Assembly (NCBI RefSeq): GCF_000813725.1
Contig: NZ_JWLD01000018.1
Span: forward strand, 1-44,613
Length of the DNA stretch: 44,613 bases
Source: Leisingera sp. ANG-Vp
GTDB lineage: Bacteria; Pseudomonadota; Alphaproteobacteria; Rhodobacterales; Rhodobacteraceae
Direction of reading: 5' to 3'
The notes beneath the pieces are model-generated. The model saw nothing but the letters and a program-made list of their open reading frames with translations, did no database searches and had not been told where the DNA came from. The translations under genes were made by a program, and so were the position numbers. Below, one piece after another: positions 35,309 to 41,741 of this stretch (positions are counted from its first letter, which is position 1; each line of letters starts with the position of its first letter).

Positions 35309-35647
35309 TCACAGAACCGCGGTCTGATCTTCCAGGATCTTGCCCCAGGTGAAGATCTCATAGGAGCGGAAGGCCGGCACATAAAACGGATCGCCATGGA
35401 TCAGGTGCTCCACCTCGATCCGGTCTTCGGCCTCGACAATCCACAGCGCGCCGCAGAAATCACCCTCGGGGTCCGGCTTCAGCCCGCCGCCGATCCGGAG
35501 CTCGGGGTGGTCCTGCACGTAAGCTACATGGGCATCGCGCCGCGCCTTGTCAGCGCGGATATCCATCATCGCGGGGGCATCGCGGAACATCACTGCCCAG
35601 CGGGTCAGTGCCGGCGCGGATTTGCGGGTTTCCTGAGGTGCGTTCAT
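35309..35647 (-). CDS. YciI-like protein, second of a tandem pair
   Basis: A 112-residue ferredoxin-like fold protein of the YciI/YCII family. The core reads ALTRWAVMFRDAPAMMDIRA, AHVAYVQDHPELRIGGGL, GALWIVEAEDRIEVEHLI and HGDPFYVPAFRSYEIFTWG. The conserved His and Asp residues of the family (DAHVAYV, GDPF) are kept. Function is unknown; some relatives are dehalogenase- or hydrolase-like. Its ATG overlaps the stop of the preceding YciI gene as ATGA. Confidence 0.85.
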   Translation of the reverse strand: MNAPQETRKSAPALTRWAVMFRDAPAMMDIRADKARRDAHVAYVQDHPELRIGGGLKPDPEGDFCGALWIVEAEDRIEVEHLIHGDPFYVPAFRSYEIFTWGKILEDQTAVL

Positions 35648-35943
35648 GACAGCATTCCCTGGATGGCTGAGGCGGTGCCCCATTCGGTGATTTTGTAGGT
35701 CCGCAAGGACGCGACGTAATAGGGGTCCTGCAGGATCAGCCGCTCCACGTCCTGCCGGGTCTCCGCTTCCACATTCCAAATCGCACCGGGAAAGTCCTGC
35801 ATTGGCCGCATCGCCAAGGCTCCGCCGATCTGCAGCTCGGGACGTGAGCGCACAAAGGCGATATGCGCGTCGCGGCGCTTTTTGTCGCCGCGCACCCGGT
35901 CCATTTCCGGCTTATCTGTGAATGTAACGGTCCAGCGTGCCAT
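35644..35943 (-). CDS. YciI-like protein, first of a tandem pair
   Basis: A 99-residue YCII domain protein closely similar in layout to the next gene: WTVTFTDKPEMDRVRGDKKR, AHIAFVRSRPELQIGGAL, GAIWNVEAETRQDVERLI, QDPYYVASLRTYKITEWG. The two overlap by four bases (ATGA) and are surely co-translated. The pair may form a heterodimer. It begins 176 bp from the dNTPase gene stop on the same strand. Confidence 0.87.
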   Translation of the reverse strand: MARWTVTFTDKPEMDRVRGDKKRRDAHIAFVRSRPELQIGGALAMRPMQDFPGAIWNVEAETRQDVERLILQDPYYVASLRTYKITEWGTASAIQGMLS

Positions 35944-36119
35944 GGCTTTCCCCTTGCTATCCTCCCCGCGCCTTAACGCCGATGCCTGTCCGCGTCATAG
36001 GGCCAGATGATAGCACGGCTTACAGCCAATTCCCGCAACTTCAGCGCAGCACCTGCAGATGGCGCAAGCGCTTTTCCTTTCATCCTGCTCCGAACACGCC
36101 CTCTGGAGGCACAGCCCGG

Positions 36120-37271
36120 TCAGACTTCCACCTTCACCCCGATCAGCCGCTCATGCAGCTGCAGGGCAAATCGGTCGGTCATGCCGGCGATGTAATCCGA
36201 GACAATCCGCGCCAGCGCGGTCCGGTCCGCTGCGGCGGCGATTTCCGCATGCCAGCGCGCCGGCATCTCCTGCGGATTCTCCAGAAAATAGGGAAACAGC
36301 GCCTCAACCACCTTGGAGACCTTGGCTCGTTTGTCCATTACCGAGGGCGCCCGGTACATGCGGGTGAACAGGAAAGCACGGATCTCCTTCAAATCATTCC
36401 AAAGCGGATCGGAGAACTTCACCACTGGCCGCCCCAGCGCCCGGACCTCTTCGACCGACTGCACCCCGGTCTCTGCCAGCAGCGCACGGGCAGTGTCGAT
36501 CACATCCCCCACCATCACTCCGAAGAACCGGCGCAGCGCCTCGTGGCGGCGGCGGTTCGCGTCCAAGCCCGGATAGAGGCGGTCAACCTCGGCGTAGCAG
36601 GGTCCGATCAGCGGCAGGCGGGCGATGTCGCCGTCGGTGAACAGCCCGGCGCGCAGCCCGTCATGCAGATCGTGGTTGTTGTAGGCGATGTCGTCGGACA
36701 GCGCTGCCACCTGGGCCTCAGCGCTGGCGTGGGTATGCAGCTCCAGATCCACCGCGAGATTGCATTCAGCCAGCGCCCAGGGCAGCTCTCCCACCACCGG
36801 CCCGTTGTGTTTGGCAATCGCTTCAAGGGTTTCCCAGGTGAGATTCAATCCGTCGAATTCGGCGTAATGGCGTTCCAGCCGGGTGACGATACGAATGGCC
36901 TGGGCATTGTGATCAAAGCCGCCATAAGGCGCCATCAGCGCATGCAGCGCATCCTCTCCGGTGTGGCCGAACGGCGTGTGGCCAAGGTCATGCGCCAGCG
37001 CCACAGCCTCTGTCAGCTCCTGATTGAGCCCCAGCGCCCCGGCAATGGTACGGCCCACCTGCCCGACCTCGATCGAATGGGTCAGCCGGGTGCGGTAGTT
37101 GTCGCCTTCATGTTCAACAAACACCTGGGTCTTGTGCTTCAGCCGCCGGAAAGCGCTGGCGTGGATAATCCGGTCGCGGTCGCGCTGATAGGGGGATCGG
37201 AAGGAGCTTTCCTCCTCGGCAACCAGCCGCCCGCGGCAGCGGTCCGGCAATGTGGCATAAGACGCATGCAT
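36120..37271 (-). CDS. dgt: dGTPase-like dNTP triphosphohydrolase (HD domain)
   Basis: A 383-residue HD-superfamily enzyme that cleaves dNTPs to nucleosides and triphosphate. The N-terminus has SSFRSPYQRDRDRIIHASAFRRL in pieces, then TRLTHSIEVGQV (first metal His), ALAHDLGHTPFGHTGEDAL (HD pair) and DDIAYNNHDLHDGLRAG (second Asp). The type-2 dGTPase-like family is common in alphaproteobacteria. The ATG at 37271 follows GGGAAAAG; a TTG at 37304 is an alternative. It is divergent from erpA. Confidence 0.93.
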   Translation of the reverse strand: MHASYATLPDRCRGRLVAEEESSFRSPYQRDRDRIIHASAFRRLKHKTQVFVEHEGDNYRTRLTHSIEVGQVGRTIAGALGLNQELTEAVALAHDLGHTPFGHTGEDALHALMAPYGGFDHNAQAIRIVTRLERHYAEFDGLNLTWETLEAIAKHNGPVVGELPWALAECNLAVDLELHTHASAEAQVAALSDDIAYNNHDLHDGLRAGLFTDGDIARLPLIGPCYAEVDRLYPGLDANRRRHEALRRFFGVMVGDVIDTARALLAETGVQSVEEVRALGRPVVKFSDPLWNDLKEIRAFLFTRMYRAPSVMDKRAKVSKVVEALFPYFLENPQEMPARWHAEIAAAADRTALARIVSDYIAGMTDRFALQLHERLIGVKVEV

Positions 37272-37331
37272 ATGAAATCTTTTCCCAGACAATTTCACCG
37301 GCAATCTTGCCGCCTGAATTGCACCTTTCTA

Positions 37332-37337
37332 TATAAT
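37332..37337 (+). promoter_or_regulatory. Candidate -10 box (TATAAT) of the erpA promoter
   Basis: A perfect TATAAT, 36 bp before the erpA ATG, with a poor -35 (TTGCCG, 19-bp spacer). It sits in the 102-bp gap divergent to dgt. Confidence 0.35.
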
Positions 37338-37373
37338 GCTTTGCGCTGCAACATGAGCCTGTGGAGAAATGCC

Positions 37374-37697
37374 ATGCAACTGCCCCCGAAAGTGACCGAG
37401 CGAGCCTTTGCCCGGCTGGCCGAGATCGGCGCCGCAGACCAGGGCCAGGCCTTGCGCGTTGCGGTTGAAGGCGGCGGCTGCTCGGGCTTCCAGTACGAAA
37501 TTGCCCTGGACGATCCGAAGCCAGACGATCTGGTGCTCGAAGGCCAGGGAGAAAAGGTGGTGGTTGACAGTGTCTCGCTGCCTTTCCTGGAAAACGCCGT
37601 GATCGACTTCACTGAGGAGCTGATCGGCGCCCGTTTCACCATCGAAAACCCAAACGCCACTTCCAGCTGCGGTTGCGGTACCTCCTTCTCGATCTGA
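37374..37697 (+). CDS. erpA: Iron-sulfur cluster insertion protein ErpA (A-type carrier)
   Basis: A 107-residue HesB/IscA protein. The three cluster-binding cysteines are in EGGGCSGFQY and TSSCGCGTSF. VTERAFARLAEIG and IDFTEELIGARFTIENPNAT are typical. It delivers Fe-S clusters to apoproteins. The start with GGAGA seven bases upstream was chosen; an in-frame ATG lies 21 bp earlier. Confidence 0.95.
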   Translation: MQLPPKVTERAFARLAEIGAADQGQALRVAVEGGGCSGFQYEIALDDPKPDDLVLEGQGEKVVVDSVSLPFLENAVIDFTEELIGARFTIENPNATSSCGCGTSFSI

Positions 37698-37740
37698 CAC
37701 CGGACGCCGGCAGGCGATGCCTAGAGGTTTGCGGTGCGGG

Positions 37741-37769
37741 AAAAGCCCGGAAAGCACATTTTCCCGGGC
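37741..37769 (-). terminator. Rho-independent terminator of the FSSGS cassette
   Basis: On the minus strand a 9-bp stem (GCCCGGGAA with TTTCCGGGC, one G-T wobble), loop AATGTGC, followed by TTTT. It lies 51 bp beyond the DMT permease stop and marks the end of the three-gene unit. Confidence 0.75.
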
Positions 37770-37819
37770 GGCGCACCTGATGCGCCTACCCCATCGGCTG
37801 CGCGCCTCCGGGCTTCACA

Positions 37820-38737
37820 TCAAGGGTCCGTCTGCAGCCGCCCGGCACCGCGCAGCCCTGGCAAGGCAGGCGCGAACTGGTCCCAAACCAGATAGAGGCC
37901 GGATGCAATCACAATTGCGCCGCCGAGGTAGGTCGTGGCAGGCGGGAACTCACCAAACGCAACCGCTCCGATCACAGCCATCCAGATGAATTGCAGGTTC
38001 ATAAGCGGCGTTACCGCATAAGAGGCAAGCAGCCGCAGCGCCACCACCAGCAGCCAGCGCGCTCCGAACAGCAGGAACGCATAGCCCGCGGCCCAGGCAA
38101 CATCCGTCAGCGGCATCGGCATCCAGACAAAAGGCAGCAGGACAAGCATCGCCAGGCAAAGCGTCAGGTTTGGATAGAATACCTGAGCCAGCGAATTGGA
38201 TTCATAACGCCCGATAAACCGTGCCATTGTCATGGAAAATGTTCCCGAGACCACGGCCGCCAGGGCGATAAAGTGGCCCCAGAATGAATGACCGCTGCTT
38301 CCGCCGTGCGGCAGAAGGAACAACACGCCGCCAAAGCCGGCTGCCAGGGCAATCCAGGCCGCTGGGCGCACCGGCTCCTTCAGCACCAGCCCGGACATCG
38401 CTCCCGCCAGCAGCGGCATCAGCCCAATGAAGACAAACACTTCGGCAAACGGCAGCAGCCGGAAAGCATAGAAGAAACAGACGGCCGCAATCAGGGTCGC
38501 CCCCGACCGCAGCGCCATCGCCCGCGGGCAGACTGTGCGGAACCCGCCCCGCAACGCAGGCAACCGGTCTGCCAGAAGGCACAGAACAGCGACCATGGCG
38601 CCGGACAGCGCGTACAGCTGGGCCGCGGCATACTGGCCCGCCAGCAGCTTGGTTATCCCATCCGCCGAGGCGATCAGCCCGGTATAGGCGACCACCAGCA
38701 GCGCGCCCGCTAGCGCTTGGCTGCGCCCGGCCGCCAT
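37820..38737 (-). CDS. DMT-superfamily (EamA-type) permease of the FSSGS cassette
   Basis: A 305-residue protein with about ten helices and two EamA repeats (roughly 10-140 and 152-288); family motifs include FVFIGLMPLLAGAMSGLVLKE and PLMNLQFIWMAVIGAVAFGE. Its ATG (38737) shares one base with the TGA of the upstream gene, so the two are translationally coupled. That tight coupling to a gene of unknown family and a repeat peptide suggests the permease exports a product or precursor of that pathway. EamA proteins normally carry small metabolites rather than peptides, so the cargo is open. Confidence 0.85.
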   Translation of the reverse strand: MAAGRSQALAGALLVVAYTGLIASADGITKLLAGQYAAAQLYALSGAMVAVLCLLADRLPALRGGFRTVCPRAMALRSGATLIAAVCFFYAFRLLPFAEVFVFIGLMPLLAGAMSGLVLKEPVRPAAWIALAAGFGGVLFLLPHGGSSGHSFWGHFIALAAVVSGTFSMTMARFIGRYESNSLAQVFYPNLTLCLAMLVLLPFVWMPMPLTDVAWAAGYAFLLFGARWLLVVALRLLASYAVTPLMNLQFIWMAVIGAVAFGEFPPATTYLGGAIVIASGLYLVWDQFAPALPGLRGAGRLQTDP

Positions 38738-39798
38738 CACAACGCCCCCGCGCTGCCAGCCCGGGCAAACCCTTCGAAAAACCTTGCAAAACCTGAACAG
38801 CTGCGCTCAGCGGCGGCAAGAAGCCCGTGCTCCTCCTCGCTCAGCATAGCCTCGGCGCGGGCCCTGACTGCGCTCCAGCTGGCCCGCGCGGATCCGGCAT
38901 CAAATACAGCTTCAGACAGGCTCCTCAAAATGCTTCCCCCCTGCAAGGCAGGCACATGCACGCCCCCGGAGGGAACCGGCTGCCGGAAGGCCTTGCGCCC
39001 GGACAGCAGCATGAGCCAGTTGACCACAAAATACTCGTGATAAGCATCATGAAGTCCATAAAATTCTCCCTTAGAGAGAGTATAGGCGGAAACACGCCGA
39101 TCCAGCCAAACCTCCCAATCTGCTGGCGGAACCCGCCCGGCATAGCGCAAAGCCGTGCAGATCTCGGCCAGCAAATCCGCATTCTGATCGAGAAAGGCGA
39201 CCAGGCCGGCATATTCCAAGCTGGTTACGGCAGGCTCTGGCAAGTCCGGATCGCGGCGGCCGTACTCCGACAGGTAGAAGACTATATGGGTCAGTTCGTA
39301 AGCCGCCTTTTTGTTTGGAATCACAAAGGTTTGAGGGCGCGACATAAAGCGGCGCAGCCGGTCATCCAGTCCGTGATCCTGCAGTTCCGCCCCGCGCCGC
39401 GCCAGCAGACGGCGGGCCTCCGCCCGCTGCAGATCAGAGAGTTCAGCCTGAGCCAGCCCTTTGCGGCAGACCCATTCCGCGAGCTGCGCACCGGTCTGCC
39501 CCGGCAGGCCGAGATCCTCCAGGTCCAGGCAGATCGAGAGGATAAAGCGGTAGTATTGCCGGAAAAAGCTGATGTGGCGCGCCGCCCCATCATAAAACTG
39601 CTGCAGGGGCGCCAGGGCTTCCAGCGGCAGTTCAGCCCCCGTGCACTCCAGAATGTTCAGCAGTTCGGCGTTCTCCTTGAGCCAGAACACGTCCTCCTGC
39701 GTGCGCCGGTGCTGCGCAAAATTGTCAATCAGCGCGGCTTGCGCACAGGCCCGGGACTGGCGGGCAGCTGGAGAGAAGAACGGGATGACCTGGGCCAT
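38737..39798 (-). CDS. Protein of unknown family, central gene of the FSSGS cassette
   Basis: A 353-residue, mostly helical soluble protein with no signal peptide or membrane segment. I do not recognise the family. Striking blocks are AAYELTHIVFYLSEYGRRDP (about residues 165-184, His171) and GEFYGLHDAYHEYFVVNW (about 244-261, His250 and His254), whose His and acidic residues could bind a metal. The N-terminal third has aromatic-rich helices (FYDGAARHISFFRQYYRFI). Cys residues (18, 52, 90, 111, 214, 313) show no zinc pattern. AGAGG precedes the ATG. Placed between a repeat precursor-like gene and a permease, it may be the enzyme or peptide-binding protein of the system; this is inference. Confidence 0.8.
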   Translation of the reverse strand: MAQVIPFFSPAARQSRACAQAALIDNFAQHRRTQEDVFWLKENAELLNILECTGAELPLEALAPLQQFYDGAARHISFFRQYYRFILSICLDLEDLGLPGQTGAQLAEWVCRKGLAQAELSDLQRAEARRLLARRGAELQDHGLDDRLRRFMSRPQTFVIPNKKAAYELTHIVFYLSEYGRRDPDLPEPAVTSLEYAGLVAFLDQNADLLAEICTALRYAGRVPPADWEVWLDRRVSAYTLSKGEFYGLHDAYHEYFVVNWLMLLSGRKAFRQPVPSGGVHVPALQGGSILRSLSEAVFDAGSARASWSAVRARAEAMLSEEEHGLLAAAERSCSGFARFFEGFARAGSAGAL

Positions 39799-39861
39799 GG
39801 GAACCTCTTACGGATGGAAGCGGCGCAGCGGCGGCCCGTCAAACAGGGCTGCCTGGGACAG

Positions 39862-39880
39862 GGCCGGCTGCACACCGGCC
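39862..39880 (-). promoter_or_regulatory. Intercistronic hairpin between the repeat protein and the 353-residue protein
   Basis: GGCCGG/CCGGCC with a 7-base loop lies in the 104-bp gap after the repeat gene. It has no T-run and could partly end or stabilise the upstream transcript, giving more repeat protein than downstream proteins, as in many peptide precursor operons. Confidence 0.4.
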
Positions 39881-39902
39881 GCGTCCGGTTCATCTGTCCG
39901 GA

Positions 39903-40445
39903 TCAGCTGCCCGAAGAAAACAGCCGGGTGGCGTCGCCGGCAGCGGTGCGCGCCTCTGTAACAGGCGCAGACCCGGAGGAGAACAGATGGGTCCCGTCGC
40001 CTGCCCCGGTTTCAGCACTGGCGGCCGGGGCGGAACCGGAGGAGAACATTTCTGTGCCCTCGCCTGCCCCGCTGTCACAGCGTTCAGCCGGGGCGGAGCC
40101 GGAGGAAAACATTTCCGTCAGATCCCCGGTTGCAGCTTCTGCCTGAGAACACGGCGCCGAACCCGACGAAAACAGCTGCACCAGATCACCTGCAGCGGTT
40201 CCGCCCGCCGCCACCGGCGCCGAGCCGCTGGAGAACTGCCCGGTCTCCCCGCCTGTCCAGCATTCGGCTGTCTGCGGCATCGAACCTGAAGAGAACAGCG
40301 AAACGCCGTCACCCGTGCTGATGCCGGCAGTGCATTCGGGCGCCGAACCCGACGAGAACATTTCCACTCCTTCGCCTGCGGCCAAGCTGGCGCTTGCAGA
40401 CGGATGGATGGCACGGAAGTCCTTGATTTTACGCTGAGCAGTCAT
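39903..40445 (-). CDS. Eight-repeat FSSGS protein, putative multi-core peptide precursor
   Basis: A 180-residue protein. Residues 1-23 (MTAQRKIKDFRAIHPSASAS and three more) form a basic, non-repeated N-terminus without a signal peptide. The rest is eight units, each ending F-S-S-G-S, with Phe at 30, 51, 71, 92, 113, 134, 155 and 176 (spacing 21, 20, then 21 throughout). The consensus is G-[DE]-x-[VT]-x-[LM]-FSSGS-A-P followed by about 8 variable residues. The last unit stops exactly after FSSGS. The Ser codons differ between units (TCC, TCG, TCT, TCA, AGC), so the motif is kept by selection on protein. Four Cys lie in the variable parts. The ATG at 40445 follows GGGG. Confidence 0.85.
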   Translation of the reverse strand: MTAQRKIKDFRAIHPSASASLAAGEGVEMFSSGSAPECTAGISTGDGVSLFSSGSMPQTAECWTGGETGQFSSGSAPVAAGGTAAGDLVQLFSSGSAPCSQAEAATGDLTEMFSSGSAPAERCDSGAGEGTEMFSSGSAPAASAETGAGDGTHLFSSGSAPVTEARTAAGDATRLFSSGS

Positions 40446-40805
40446 TTTGGAACCCCATTCATTAGTGACAAAAGGTTCCACCACGCTGGCACGGGCACCG
40501 CGCAGCGCAAATATAAAATGCAATTTCACATTGTATTTTTAAAATTGCGAACTTTAACTTCAACTCACTATTTTTTGAGCGTTTTAATTTAATTTGATTA
40601 ATCCACAAAATATTCACCGCGTTATTCACACGGGCAATATTGCAAAATAAGATAAATCAACCTGAAGGGTATTTTTCACCTGCGCAAAACACTGTCCCCG
40701 AAGGGTCGGCAAAGTGATTCGCCAAACACGCATCGGGCTTGCCCCTAGGCGCTGATTCAGCGATAGATCGGCTCGGAATACAGCAATTTGCGCCGGAGAC
40801 AAGCC
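40446..40805. other. AT-rich regulatory region upstream of the FSSGS cassette and xth
   Basis: 360 bp between divergent starts with no recognised gene. Counting bases, 40501-40680 has 54 G or C out of 180 (30 percent), far below the rest of the window. It holds the candidate cassette promoter and several A/T tracts, which could bind nucleoid proteins such as IHF or a silencer. Confidence 0.6.
40530..40557 (-). promoter_or_regulatory. Candidate promoter of the FSSGS cassette
   Basis: On the minus strand TTAAAG and TACAAT are separated by 16 bp, giving a leader of about 80 nt before the ATG at 40445. It is the best sigma-70-like match in the AT-rich gap, though such sequence gives chance matches easily. 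Confidence 0.35.
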
Positions 40806-41612
40806 ATGAAAATCGCCACATTCAACATCAATGGCATCAAGGCCCGGGCGCAGGCTCTGCCGGTTTGGCTGGATGAGGCACAGCCCGATGTCGTTCTGCT
40901 GCAGGAAATCAAATCAGTGGATGAAGCCTTCCCGCGCGAGCTGTTCGAAGAGCGCGGCTACAACGTCGAGACCCACGGGCAGAAGAGCTTCAACGGCGTG
41001 GCGATCCTGTCGAAGCTGCCGCTGGAGGATGTGCGCCGCGGCCTGCCCGGCGACGACAGCGACGAGCAGGCCCGCTGGATCGAGGCCACAGTGGTGGGCA
41101 AACAGGCGATCCGGATCTGCGGCCTCTACCTGCCCAACGGCAATCCGGTGGAACTGGAGGCAGACGGCACCCCTGCCGCAGGCGGCAAATACGCCTATAA
41201 ACTGGCCTGGATGGAGCGCCTGCAGGCGCGGGCTGCCGAACTGATGGCGGAAGAGATGCCCGCGCTGATGGCAGGCGACTACAACATCATTCCGCAGGCC
41301 GAGGATGCCAAGCGCCCCGAGGCCTGGCGCGAGGACGCGCTGCACCGGCCGGAAAGCCGTGCTGCCTTCCAGCGGATCGTCAACCTGGGCTTCACCGAGG
41401 CCTTCCGGGCGCGGCACCAGGGCCCGGGCCATTACTCCTTCTGGGACTACCAGGCCGGCGCCTGGAACCGTGACGACGGCATCCGCATCGACCATTTCCT
41501 GCTGACCCCGCAGGCCGCCGATCTGCTGCGCGACTGCCAGATCGACAAGGAAGTGCGCGGGCGCGACAAGCCTTCGGATCACGTGCCGGTTTGGATCGAA
41601 CTTGACATCTGA
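40806..41612 (+). CDS. xth: Exodeoxyribonuclease III
   Basis: A 268-residue EEP-fold DNA repair enzyme (3'-5' exonuclease and AP endonuclease). The motifs are KIATFNINGIKARA, VVLLQEIKSVDEAF, GLYLPNGNPV, LMAGDYNIIPQAED, GIRIDHFLLTP and SDHVPVWIEL. The length matches E. coli XthA (268). GGAGA precedes the ATG at 40806. Repeat B copy 2 follows, and the FAD monooxygenase is convergent. Confidence 0.96.
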   Translation: MKIATFNINGIKARAQALPVWLDEAQPDVVLLQEIKSVDEAFPRELFEERGYNVETHGQKSFNGVAILSKLPLEDVRRGLPGDDSDEQARWIEATVVGKQAIRICGLYLPNGNPVELEADGTPAAGGKYAYKLAWMERLQARAAELMAEEMPALMAGDYNIIPQAEDAKRPEAWREDALHRPESRAAFQRIVNLGFTEAFRARHQGPGHYSFWDYQAGAWNRDDGIRIDHFLLTPQAADLLRDCQIDKEVRGRDKPSDHVPVWIELDI

Positions 41613-41636
41613 CGCCTTCTAAAGGCCGCTCCCAGG

Positions 41637-41714
41637 CGGCCTGCGCCGCGCTCTGCGCGGCGCCATGCCCAACGTTTCCGGGATCATCTCCGATGATGCC
41701 GGAAAGGGCGGGAG
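41637..41714 (-). repeat. Intergenic repeat family B, copy 2 (reverse orientation)
   Basis: Read on the minus strand: CTCCCGCCC, a hairpin ATCATC-GGA-GATGAT enclosed by TTTCCGG/CCGGAAA, then CGTTGGGCATGGC and the GC hairpin GCGCCGCGC-AGA-GCGCGGCGC. The same order as copy 1 at 13994-14076. It lies between convergent xth and the FAD monooxygenase gene. Confidence 0.7.
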
Positions 41715-41741
41715 CCTCCCGCTGGCCTCAGCCCGTTGGCC

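Noticed and set aside
33548-35698. A 716-codon open frame on the plus strand opposite argS and YciI
   Set aside because: It is antisense to clear genes, with composition typical of GC-rich shadow frames (many His, Gln, Arg, Gly) and no domain.
39903-40445. Treating the FSSGS DNA repeats as a CRISPR or minisatellite
   Set aside because: The DNA of the units differs at synonymous positions while the protein motif is constant, so the repeat is at protein level.
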